Part shown: piece by piece, positions 40,968 to 47,852 of the stretch | Position numbering within the stretch: the first letter of the stretch is position 1 | How the letters are laid out: every line of letters starts with the position of its first letter | From: a virus | Strand: one strand, 5' to 3' | DNA: 55,142 bases | IMG/VR virus record: IMGVR_UViG_3300020436_000015 | Coordinates: 1 to 55,142 of that record | Notes under the pieces: model-generated | The model's input: only the letters and a program-made list of their open reading frames with translations | What the model was told of the DNA's origin: nothing | The model's database searches: none | Program-made: the position numbers and the translations under genes

Positions 40968-42813
40968 CTATCTCTTCCGGCTCCTGCCCCTGCAACGCCA
41001 TGTCCTTGGCTCTTTGCTTGGTAGATCGGCTACTCACGATGATCTTGTCATCCGTAGTATCAGAAGCCGCAAACCCTATCCACTGCACTCTGTCGTGTAG
41101 GTCTGTCCACTCCCTGACTTTTCCGTAGCGAATCTCCATCACCATGTAGAGCGAGTATCCATCTGGAACCTTCTGTCTCAGCAGTGGCCAGATCGGCATT
41201 TGGTAGTTGCCGTCCCAGAGGGCCGCGTTCTGCATGGCGGTCTCCTTGTCCTCGAACACCTGAGCCACACGTATCTGTGTCTCCAGAACAGTAAGCTGGT
41301 TCGTGCTTCCCGCTTCCCTGCCTATGCCGTTCTCCGAAGGCTTGTTCGAGTGATGGATCATCACGACGCTCATGCCTGAGTTACGCAGAGCTATCGCCAG
41401 CTTGTTTACCTTAGACCACTCGTCTGCTGAGTTCTCAGACAGGCCGGGATATGCTGACCGGATCGTGTCTATGACGACAACATCAGGATCGGAAAACTCG
41501 ATCCAACCCTGCAATTCAACCAGCCCTTCTCGATGATTTAGGTCTATCTCTTTGTTGTCTACAAAGGGAGTCCAGATGTTTAACCTGTCTTGGGAATCTC
41601 CGTGAGTGTCGCGCATCTCCTTCAAACGTCGGGCTATTGTCGCCATCCCCATCTCGAAATCCAGATACAAGACAGAGGCGGGTTGACCGACCTCGAAGCA
41701 CCCATAGTACTTTTTGCCTGCCGTTAGACAGGACATTGCGTGCTGTACGAAGTAGCTCTTTCCGTGTCCACTGTATCCAAACACCTGCACGATGCTGTTC
41801 TTACCAAGCCACGGTTCGATGTGATACTCCTTGGCACTGCTTTGCTCAAGCAGGTGCTCGGCATCTTTCATCTGGATCAGCTTTCTCTGTCTGTTTGTCT
41901 CCTGCTCTATCCTCTCGTCTACAGGCGATCCTATGAAGACGCCATGCTTGTCGAACCGCTCTGGATGATTCCGTCTTTCGGCTTCCTCCATGCTACGGAC
42001 GGTGGCCTCGAACTCGCTTTCCGGCAGTGCCTCCTCGAAGAACTCCCGCATGAATGCGTAGCCACGAACGCGCAAGTTCGCACCGAAATAACCCTCGATT
42101 ATGCTTTCAGAGACATACCTCATCACCCGTTCATTGCGACCGTTGCCAAGGCCGGACGGTATCTTATTGGTATTTGGGAAGTTTTCTCGCACAAACTTTG
42201 CGGTTCTGTCCCACTCAGACATCCCGTCTTCAAGAGTGACGTTGATGTTTGATAGGTCTAGCGTGTCGAAGGAGAACTCACCCTCAACAGAGACAGGCTT
42301 TAAGGTTGGCCTCCAATCTTCCCAGACGGGCATCTCGTCGTAGTTAAAGACGTGCTGGGGATAGTCCCATGCGTACCCGTTTGATGGTGGCAACACCGCA
42401 TACGACCCATCACCACGAAAGTCCAAGCCATTTATGCGCGGCCAATCGGAGCCGCGTGAGTTGACCCCTGCTCGTGGGCCACGGCGCACACCATCCATCG
42501 GGTGTGAGAAGTATAGGTGTACTCCCCGCTTGGTCTTTACCTTTATAGGTGACCGCATCCCTGCGTCGAACGCGGCGTGCAGTGCGTCTTCGTTGTCACA
42601 ATCTACTACGACAACGCCAGAAACAGCGCCAGTGACCAGAGCAATGTCGTGATCCGGCCACCTTGTCCACCACTCCTCTACTAGCTCGTGGTCTGGGGCT
42701 TCGTTTTGATAGTCTAGCCATTTAACTGCTGGTCTTTTTGCGTCAGGTTTTATTGGAATTATGCTCCATCCACGCTCAAGATAATCGAGCGCGGCCTCCT
42801 TTTTAGTTTTCAT
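40915..42813 (-). CDS. Primase-polymerase / RepA-like helicase fusion
   Basis: The protein has 632 residues. Residues ~1-170 are a bifunctional primase-polymerase domain: GWSIIPIKPDAKRP, catalytic DCD at 71-73 (VVVDCDN) and HLYFSH at 99-104. Residues ~330-560 are a RecA-fold helicase, with Walker A FGYSGHGKS (345-353), a DnaB/RepA-type VLYLDFEMG (381-389), Walker B VVIDTIRSAYPG and an HHSNKP motif. A basic HTH-like end follows (MALQGQEPEEIARTLSRPVR). One protein could thus prime and unwind during phage replication. It is coupled by TAATG to the HTH gene. No replicative DNA polymerase gene accompanies it. Confidence 0.88.
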   Translation of the reverse strand: MKTKKEAALDYLERGWSIIPIKPDAKRPAVKWLDYQNEAPDHELVEEWWTRWPDHDIALVTGAVSGVVVVDCDNEDALHAAFDAGMRSPIKVKTKRGVHLYFSHPMDGVRRGPRAGVNSRGSDWPRINGLDFRGDGSYAVLPPSNGYAWDYPQHVFNYDEMPVWEDWRPTLKPVSVEGEFSFDTLDLSNINVTLEDGMSEWDRTAKFVRENFPNTNKIPSGLGNGRNERVMRYVSESIIEGYFGANLRVRGYAFMREFFEEALPESEFEATVRSMEEAERRNHPERFDKHGVFIGSPVDERIEQETNRQRKLIQMKDAEHLLEQSSAKEYHIEPWLGKNSIVQVFGYSGHGKSYFVQHAMSCLTAGKKYYGCFEVGQPASVLYLDFEMGMATIARRLKEMRDTHGDSQDRLNIWTPFVDNKEIDLNHREGLVELQGWIEFSDPDVVVIDTIRSAYPGLSENSADEWSKVNKLAIALRNSGMSVVMIHHSNKPSENGIGREAGSTNQLTVLETQIRVAQVFEDKETAMQNAALWDGNYQMPIWPLLRQKVPDGYSLYMVMEIRYGKVREWTDLHDRVQWIGFAASDTTDDKIIVSSRSTKQRAKDMALQGQEPEEIARTLSRPVRLIREWLEI

Positions 42814-43016
42814 TATGCCTCCTTGAAATAGGTGTCTAGGTCGATGTCTGGCCTAACCTCCTTGATTTTTTCTAATGCGGTCGATGCGATGTAGCCTCTG
42901 CGTATCCAGCCGTAGGGGGCAGTTCTCTGTACGCCAGTTATCTCGGCCACCTTGGCTGGGCCACCACAGTCATCGATCAAAGATTGGATGTCGATCTTCA
43001 TGTTGCCCTTGTTCAT
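42813..43016 (-). CDS. Cro/YdaS-like HTH regulator (67 aa)
   Basis: The start is the ATG at 43016, seven bases after AAGGAG; an upstream extension is possible but has no ribosome site. The helix-turn-helix is clear: GGPAKVAEITGVQRTAPYGW then IRRGYIASTALEKI, as in small phage Cro and YdaS-like proteins. An operator-like site lies 19-36 bases before its start, so it probably controls itself, the rightward recombination genes and the other two operator sites. Confidence 0.75.
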   Translation of the reverse strand: MNKGNMKIDIQSLIDDCGGPAKVAEITGVQRTAPYGWIRRGYIASTALEKIKEVRPDIDLDTYFKEA

Positions 43017-43033
43017 ATTTTCTCCTTCGGGGG

Positions 43034-43061
43034 TTGTCAAACCTGTTATACAGGGTACAAT
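43034..43061 (+). promoter_or_regulatory. Divergent control region: rightward promoter enclosing an operator
   Basis: TTGTCA (43034-43039), 16 bases, TACAAT (43056-43061) is a good sigma-70-type promoter for the rightward genes. The third operator-like core (43035-43052; on the minus strand TGTATAACAGGTTTGACA) fills its spacer, so a bound repressor would block polymerase. The leftward HTH/primase operon starts 18 bases away; no clear separate -35/-10 was found for it, although TATAAC within the site could serve as -10. Confidence 0.7.
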
Positions 43062-43117
43062 ACCTTCTCCTGCTAACACAACCGTCATACATAGCTGACG
43101 AAGATTAAGGAGGAAAT

Positions 43118-43552
43118 ATGGCAGAAGACCCGTGGTCTCGCTTTGAGACCCCTATGCAACAATCTGTAAATCAATCTGTAAAAGAGAAACAGCTTGCGCT
43201 TATGAGTAAGCGTTTCTTAGAAGTTACCCAAAAAAAGCAAGAGATAGACTCGGAACTAGAATCACTGACCGACGACATCGCACGCATGTTCCCAGAAATC
43301 GCGGGAACCGAAGCCAAAACTGCTGGGCCTTACGAGGTCTCAGTATCAAGAACCGAAACCTTTAACTGGGACTCCGATGGATTAGCCGAACACTTTGGCG
43401 GTTCTGTCGTGCCTGAGTGTGTCAATCAAAAGTGGACGGTAGACAAGAGGAAGTACCTAAAGCTCAGCAGTAAAGAGCAAGCAGAATTAAGCGACTTCCT
43501 AACTAGGAAACTCAACAAACCTAAAGTGAGGGTAAGCAATGTTCAAAGTTAA
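43118..43552 (+). CDS. Conserved phage protein of recombination operon (144 aa)
   Basis: AAGGAGG precedes the ATG. The protein has a coiled-coil N-terminal half (LMSKRFLEVTQKKQEIDSEL, ESLTDDIARMFPEI) and a small C-terminal domain (YEVSVSRTETFNWDSDGLAE, CVNQKWTVDKRKYLKLS). Similar proteins stand before Sak4-type ATPases in other phages. It overlaps the next gene by 14 bases. The function is not known to me; a cofactor for recombination is plausible from place. Confidence 0.6.
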   Translation: MAEDPWSRFETPMQQSVNQSVKEKQLALMSKRFLEVTQKKQEIDSELESLTDDIARMFPEIAGTEAKTAGPYEVSVSRTETFNWDSDGLAEHFGGSVVPECVNQKWTVDKRKYLKLSSKEQAELSDFLTRKLNKPKVRVSNVQS

Positions 43553-44282
43553 ATCCACGGGCGGCAAAGTAGATAGTACGCACAAGGTACTTCTATACGC
43601 CCATCATGGTTTTGGTAAGACCTACCAGTGTAGATTCTTTGAGAAGCGTTATGGCAAAGGACTAATACTATCAGGGGAATCCGGCTTGAAATCCGTTGAG
43701 GATGTGTCGATAGATTTCGTGCCGTTTTCAAGCTGGGATGGAGTCCACGATCCAGACGCAGGCATCTACTCATTTCGAGAGATTCTTACCGACTTAATAA
43801 TGGGTGTCGGCAAAGACGACTTTCCCTATTCTTGGATTGCTCTTGACTCACTCACTGAGCTTGGAGACCAAGTTCTCGCTCATAGTGAAAAAGAGAACGA
43901 GCACAACACAAACGCATTCGACGTTTGGAAAGACTACAAAAGGATAATGATTGGCACTCTAAAGATGATTAGGGATATGCCGATCCACGTCTACGTTACT
44001 TGCTTAGCCAAAGAAGAGGCTGACCATAATGGTGTCAATCATTATTGGCCAAATGTCGAAGGAAGGGCGGTTGGCAAACAGATACCAGCCATTTTCGATC
44101 ACGTCTTTTGTGGTGTCAGGAGCACAGACAAATCAGACAACACAGTAAAGGTAACACGCCACATCATCACCGAAGAGGTGGATGGTTGGCATGGAAAAGT
44201 CAGAGACCCTCTCAACGCTCTTGCTCCAAGAGAGAAGGTATCTGACATCACTGAACTCTTAGTAAAAATCCAAGGAGAATAA
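43539..44282 (+). CDS. Sak4-like RecA-fold ATPase (recombinase)
   Basis: This 247-residue AAA_24/RecA-core protein has Walker A AHHGFGKT (21-28), Walker B WIALDSLTEL (99-108), and a CLAKEEADHNGVNHYWPNVE segment as in phage Sak4 proteins, which promote single-strand annealing with an SSB partner. The SSB-like gene follows after one base and an exonuclease gene comes next, so the three form a recombination module. Walker residues are intact. Confidence 0.8.
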   Translation: MFKVKSTGGKVDSTHKVLLYAHHGFGKTYQCRFFEKRYGKGLILSGESGLKSVEDVSIDFVPFSSWDGVHDPDAGIYSFREILTDLIMGVGKDDFPYSWIALDSLTELGDQVLAHSEKENEHNTNAFDVWKDYKRIMIGTLKMIRDMPIHVYVTCLAKEEADHNGVNHYWPNVEGRAVGKQIPAIFDHVFCGVRSTDKSDNTVKVTRHIITEEVDGWHGKVRDPLNALAPREKVSDITELLVKIQGE

Positions 44283-44283
44283 T

Positions 44284-44769
44284 ATGTTTGAAGGATTCGA
44301 TAAGCTAGACCTTAGCGACACAGAGGTCAGCGGAGGTTCCATTCTTGAAGCTGGGATAAACCACTTAACGTGTACCGAAGCCGAAGTAAATCCAGCGGCG
44401 AGTAACCCCAGCAATATGGTTTTGTTGTGCAAGTTTGCTGTCGAAGGTGGTGGCGAGATAAGAAATTATTTCAACATACACAACAGCAACGAACAGGCAG
44501 AGCGAATTGGTAAGGAGCAACTGAAGCGATTCCTGATCGCCGCAGAGCACCCGACGCCAGACAAGCCTAGCGATGTCTCCTCTCTCAAGGGTCTGAAGGT
44601 TACGGTAGACCTACAGCTTGGCAGGCCACGCAAAGACACTGGACAGCAGTATCTTGAGATCAAGCGTTGGTTCAAGTACATGGATGAAGGCGCTAAGGCA
44701 TCCAGCCCTCCCGCATCATCGAAGGGAGACAGCACCAGCGAGTTCAGAGAAGATAAGATTCCATTTTAA
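44284..44769 (+). CDS. DUF669-like ssDNA-binding protein
   Basis: The protein has 161 residues. An OB-like beta core is suggested by GINHLTCTEAEVNPA, VLLCKFAVEGGGEIRNYFNI, LKGLKVTVDLQLGRPRKDTG and YLEIKRWF. A Ser/Pro-rich linker follows, then an acidic-hydrophobic tip EDKIPF, the typical SSB tail that binds partner proteins. It matches the DUF669 phage family found beside Sak4. A strong terminator follows. Confidence 0.75.
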   Translation: MFEGFDKLDLSDTEVSGGSILEAGINHLTCTEAEVNPAASNPSNMVLLCKFAVEGGGEIRNYFNIHNSNEQAERIGKEQLKRFLIAAEHPTPDKPSDVSSLKGLKVTVDLQLGRPRKDTGQQYLEIKRWFKYMDEGAKASSPPASSKGDSTSEFREDKIPF

Positions 44770-44784
44770 TCTGGGGGATTTATC

Positions 44785-44811
44785 AGGGGGGCAACGCCCC
44801 CCTTTTTTTTT
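44785..44811 (+). terminator. Rho-independent terminator after SSB-like gene
   Basis: A perfect 8-bp stem AGGGGGGC-AAC-GCCCCCCT is followed by nine T. It stands inside the recombination operon, before the exonuclease gene, so it probably lowers exonuclease expression relative to the SSB-like protein. Confidence 0.92.
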
Positions 44812-44822
44812 AGGAGCCAGCT

Positions 44823-45626
44823 ATGGATGCGCAATCTGTAATTGACCGCATAGACAAAGCATACGAAGAGAGCTTTAAAGAAAAGCCGCGCAAATATCTT
44901 GGTGCGAGTATCGTCGGTAATCCATGTGACGCCCTGCTGTCTTTCAATCTGCGTGGGTTTCCCAACGACCCGCCAGACGCAAGACTGCAAAGGGTTTTCA
45001 GAATGGGACACATCCTCGAAGACGAGGTGGTTAAAGACCTAAAGAAAGCTGGTCTAAGCATATTTGAAGTAGACGGAGTTACTGGAAAGCAACACACATA
45101 CTCGGCCCTTGGTGGACACATCGTCTGCCACACAGATGGCCTTGCTGAAGACGAAGACGGGAGCGTGATGGTTCTTGAGATCAAGTCTATGAACGAGGCA
45201 AGCCATAAAAAGTTTTTATCTAAGGGCGTCCGCATATCCCACCCTCAGTATTACGGGCAAGTTCAACTAGAGATGGGCCTGTCTGAAATTCACTCGACAC
45301 TGTTCGTTGCGATCTGCAAGAACAACTCTATGTACGGGGTGGAGATTGTAGAGTTTGACGAGATTGAATTTGCTTTTATTCGGGAGCGAGTTCAAAGAGT
45401 TATAGACGGTGATGTAGAAAAAATATCCAGCGACAAGACAGATTGGAGATGCAAAGGATGCTTCAAGCGTAGTGTTTGCTGGGATGGGAAAGAGCCAACA
45501 GTTGAGTGTGCGACTTGCAAACATGCTACCGCAACGCACGGAAAAGAGTGGTACTGCAATGCCAAAGACACGCCAGCCGTTAATCCGTGCGACAAGTATG
45601 AAATATGGAGGCCGCGTGACAGGTAG
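44823..45626 (+). CDS. Cas4/RecB-like Fe-S exonuclease
   Basis: This 267-residue PD-(D/E)XK nuclease has His63/Glu66 (MGHILED), Asp105 (CHTDGL), Glu119 and Lys121 (VLEIKS), and the QYYGQVQ helix (142-148). Cys35 with Cys210, Cys213 and Cys219 (C-x2-C-x5-C) fits the 4Fe-4S clamp of Cas4/AddB. Four further Cys (229, 232, 245, 256) near the C-terminus could form a zinc ribbon, an uncommon addition. It should produce single strands for the Sak4/SSB pair. AGGAG precedes the ATG. Confidence 0.8.
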   Translation: MDAQSVIDRIDKAYEESFKEKPRKYLGASIVGNPCDALLSFNLRGFPNDPPDARLQRVFRMGHILEDEVVKDLKKAGLSIFEVDGVTGKQHTYSALGGHIVCHTDGLAEDEDGSVMVLEIKSMNEASHKKFLSKGVRISHPQYYGQVQLEMGLSEIHSTLFVAICKNNSMYGVEIVEFDEIEFAFIRERVQRVIDGDVEKISSDKTDWRCKGCFKRSVCWDGKEPTVECATCKHATATHGKEWYCNAKDTPAVNPCDKYEIWRPRDR

Positions 45627-45927
45627 AAAAGAAGTATTAGAAGGCGCGTCTGAGCTTATTGATGGTGACAGAGAGCGTGATTACGGCGATGCGTACATGA
45701 ATCATCTTCGCATCGCAAAAGGGTGGAACCCAATTATAGAAGAGGCAATGTTATCCCACGGACACATAACACCATCGCATGTTGCGCTGATGATGGATTG
45801 GGTAAAGACAGCCAGACTTTTGAATAGCTTGGATCACAAGGATTCTTGGGTAGACAAGGCAGGATACACCGCACTTGGTTACGAGTTCTCTTACAGAGAC
45901 GCGCACAAAAAATCAGCAGTCGATTAG
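45616..45927 (+). CDS. DUF6378-like protein, GTG start (103 aa)
   Basis: The GTG at 45616 has TGGAGG five bases upstream and lies inside the exonuclease's end; an ATG at 45598 is the alternative. The sequence (VLEGASELIDGDRERDYGDA, YMNHLRIAKGWNPIIEEAML) and VALMMDWVKTARLLNS match the DUF6378 phage family, which I recognise but whose function is not established. Its end overlaps the convergent lysozyme gene by 15 bases. Confidence 0.75.
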   Translation: MTGRKEVLEGASELIDGDRERDYGDAYMNHLRIAKGWNPIIEEAMLSHGHITPSHVALMMDWVKTARLLNSLDHKDSWVDKAGYTALGYEFSYRDAHKKSAVD

Positions 45928-46398
45928 GAATATCTCTCGCTCTGCTTCTCTTCTTCTTGTCAGTCCTCGGAGCACTCTGCCGCCTGACTTGTTCCACCGC
46001 AGGAACTCATTGGCGGCGTCCTTGTATTCACCCCTGTTGTATTTCTGTCTAAGCGTGCTGGCCTGCAAAGCGCCTAGCCCACAATTAAACGAAAAAGATA
46101 CCAGTGCGTCCAAATGGTTTTGACGAAAAGCACTGTCAGGGCAATGTCGAAGTACACCATTCTCGAACCGAACAAGGTCTTCACATAGTAATGAATCAAC
46201 CTCATCTTGACTCCAGACTCTATCGTCTTCTTCTGCTACTTCCTGCTCAAGCCGATCAACCGCCTTCATGCGAAGGTGGCTTTTGTAAAGCACATGGCCA
46301 TAACCGATAGTCCACAAATCGGCTGAGCATCTGTATGGTTTAAGCTCGCACCCTTCAAATGCTTTGATTAGGTCTATGCCGACCTGACTCACGTTCAT
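45913..46398 (-). CDS. GH24 lysozyme (endolysin) with Glu/Cys/Thr active site
   Basis: The 161 residues start at the ATG overlapping the previous stop (46398). IKAFEGCELKPYRCSADLWT then IGYGH is the catalytic region: Glu15, Cys24 where T4 lysozyme has Asp20, and Thr30. Cys at that position is known in many phage endolysins and is functional. The domain ends near residue 155 (RWNKSGGRVLRGLTRRREAE). There is no signal or SAR helix in this start, so it needs the holin to reach the peptidoglycan. An upstream in-frame extension is not used because the coupling fits 46398. Confidence 0.88.
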   Translation of the reverse strand: MNVSQVGIDLIKAFEGCELKPYRCSADLWTIGYGHVLYKSHLRMKAVDRLEQEVAEEDDRVWSQDEVDSLLCEDLVRFENGVLRHCPDSAFRQNHLDALVSFSFNCGLGALQASTLRQKYNRGEYKDAANEFLRWNKSGGRVLRGLTRRREAEREIFLIDC

Positions 46399-46721
46399 TT
46401 GGTTGGCTTGTGCATAAACGCTGTTGCACCCATGTAGGTTCCAACGATTCCACAGAGAGAGAAATAGAACAGGCCAAGCAGATCGGACAAAGCATTTACT
46501 CTGCTGTCTGGTATCAGAGGCGTGAACAGAACTATTGTGGCCACGACCATAACGCTTATTGCCAGCCAAGCCATCAGCTTTTGCGCCTCTGACTTTTCCT
46601 CCCGCAACTCAAGCTCAATCATCTCCTTTGACTTTGCTATCTCGTCGTCAGTGACTACGCCATCATTGTCTAGGTCGAACTCGTTGTACTTGGACTTTAT
46701 TTCTAGGCTTTTGGGAGTCAC
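46395..46721 (-). CDS. EF-hand membrane protein in lysis cassette, GTG start
   Basis: The protein has 108 residues. One EF-hand loop (DLDNDGVVTDDE, ~16-27) has Asp/Asn/Asp at positions 1, 3 and 5 and an acidic residue at 12. Two membrane helices follow (LMAWLAISVMVVATIVLF, LGLFYFSLCGIVGTYMGATA). GTG at 46721 overlaps the holin stop (GTGA), and its stop overlaps the lysozyme start (ATGA). Calcium binding next to membrane spans suggests a sensor or stabiliser of the lysis membrane complex; this is inference. Confidence 0.75.
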   Translation of the reverse strand: MTPKSLEIKSKYNEFDLDNDGVVTDDEIAKSKEMIELELREEKSEAQKLMAWLAISVMVVATIVLFTPLIPDSRVNALSDLLGLFYFSLCGIVGTYMGATAFMHKPTK

Positions 46722-47209
46722 TGCTTTGACCTACTGAAAGCCTGCGTGCCAAACCAGAAGGCAACGATTGAGCTAAGGATAAGCATTTCGTCGTCAGAGA
46801 ATGCGTTCTCCATTGCGGCGGCGAAAGGAACACCCGTCTTGTAGGCGTACCATATACCGGCGATGTCCACGACGACCAGCAACAAGACAAATATATAGGT
46901 CACCACTGGGCGAACTGATGCTCTCAGGTTTATCACCCAAGTGGACGCACCGTCAGCTAGGCCAGCATCGTGCTTATACATAGCGATCCTCTCTGCGGAG
47001 GTTGCCTGTATCTGCGCTGTCTCTGCCTTGATCTCTTCAATGTTCTGTTGCGCCTTGAAACCTTTTTCTGCCAGAACCGCTTCGCGCTCCGACTGAAGGC
47101 GCATCATTTCAAGCTCGTGTTTCTTATCACCACGGTCTTTGAATATGTCCAAGATAGTGGGTAGACCACCGCTAAGAAAACTGAGGAATGTTGAGGCTAA
47201 TGTAAGCAT
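46718..47209 (-). CDS. Holin, 3TM / gene-transfer-agent type
   Basis: This 163-residue protein has a first hydrophobic segment (LASTFLSFLSGGLPTILDIF). A long charged helix follows (KHELEMMRLQSEREAVLAEK to SAERIAMYKHD). Two membrane helices come next, ~103-123 (PVVTYIFVLLLVVVDIAG) and ~140-158 (ILSSIVAFWFGTQAF). The order and the WYAYKTGVPF...FWFGTQAFSRSK ending match the 3TM holin family seen in gene transfer agents and many phages of proteobacteria. It opens the membrane for the lysozyme encoded two genes on. Confidence 0.8.
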   Translation of the reverse strand: MLTLASTFLSFLSGGLPTILDIFKDRGDKKHELEMMRLQSEREAVLAEKGFKAQQNIEEIKAETAQIQATSAERIAMYKHDAGLADGASTWVINLRASVRPVVTYIFVLLLVVVDIAGIWYAYKTGVPFAAAMENAFSDDEMLILSSIVAFWFGTQAFSRSKQ

Positions 47210-47216
47210 GTCTACC

Positions 47217-47366
47217 TCACCAAATCACTGCTAGTACAAAGACAATGGCAAGGCAGATAGTGCCAAAGCCAACCACTTCGTCGGACTTCATTGTCGCGTA
47301 ATTGCCGACAGCCCTCCCGACTTTCTTAACTGGGATTAACATTGTTTGCTTAATAGATTCAATCAT
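47217..47366 (-). CDS. Small membrane protein in lysis cassette (49 aa)
   Basis: The ATG at 47366 overlaps the previous stop (ATGA). The protein has a short basic N-terminal part (MIESIKQTMLIPVKKVGRAV) and a C-terminal membrane helix (VVGFGTICLAIVFVLAVIW). It could be an antiholin or spanin-like partner by place and size. Confidence 0.65.
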   Translation of the reverse strand: MIESIKQTMLIPVKKVGRAVGNYATMKSDEVVGFGTICLAIVFVLAVIW

Positions 47367-47839
47367 CTGCTAGCTCCTACGATTATTGAGACGGTAAACC
47401 AAATAATTCCGACAGAGAAAACACAAGCACCAGCGATAAGCATGCCATCAATAATGAGGCGCTTTTTCTGTGCTTGAGCTTTGGCTCTGGCAAAACGCTC
47501 TGCCCGTAGCCGCCGCCTTGTTTGCATCATCTCTTTGTAAAACTGTTCTCCCGGCCCGTATATGCAGATCAACTCTCGTAGTTCTTTCTCCATCTGGTTT
47601 GTTTTGTGCTTGGCCATCTGAATCTCTAGGGCTTGAGCCTCTATAGAGTTGCCTCGCAAAAACTTCGGGCCGTTCTTGTTCTCTATTTCTATCTCAGTAA
47701 TTCTCTCTTTTTTATCAAAAAAAGACGAGAAAAAGCTAGCAGTGTCTTCGATCTCGCGGCCTGCATCTACGCAAGCCCTGACCATTTTATAAGCCTTGGT
47801 TGCACCTCCTATGCATAACGCCAATTCTGTTATGGGCAT
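47363..47839 (-). CDS. C-tail-anchored helical membrane protein (158 aa)
   Basis: A charged, long helical body (FLRGNSIEAQALEIQMAKHK, MMQTRRRLRAERFARAKAQA) ends in one membrane helix (LIIDGMLIAGACVFSVGIIW). It starts 13 bases after the giant virion gene and is coupled to the small membrane gene. Its C-terminal anchor rather than N-terminal one makes it unlike a classical i-spanin. A virion or lysis role is equally possible. Confidence 0.65.
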   Translation of the reverse strand: MPITELALCIGGATKAYKMVRACVDAGREIEDTASFFSSFFDKKERITEIEIENKNGPKFLRGNSIEAQALEIQMAKHKTNQMEKELRELICIYGPGEQFYKEMMQTRRRLRAERFARAKAQAQKKRLIIDGMLIAGACVFSVGIIWFTVSIIVGASR

Positions 47840-47852
47840 CCATCATTACCTC

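Noticed and set aside
43017-43088. N-terminal extension of the HTH protein to 43088
   Set aside because: It would run through the promoter and operator; the ATG at 43016 has AAGGAG at the right distance.
46399-46569. Longer lysozyme start at 46569
   Set aside because: The extension overlaps the EF-hand gene completely in another frame and reads as non-domain sequence; the coupled ATG at 46398 fits the family N-terminus.
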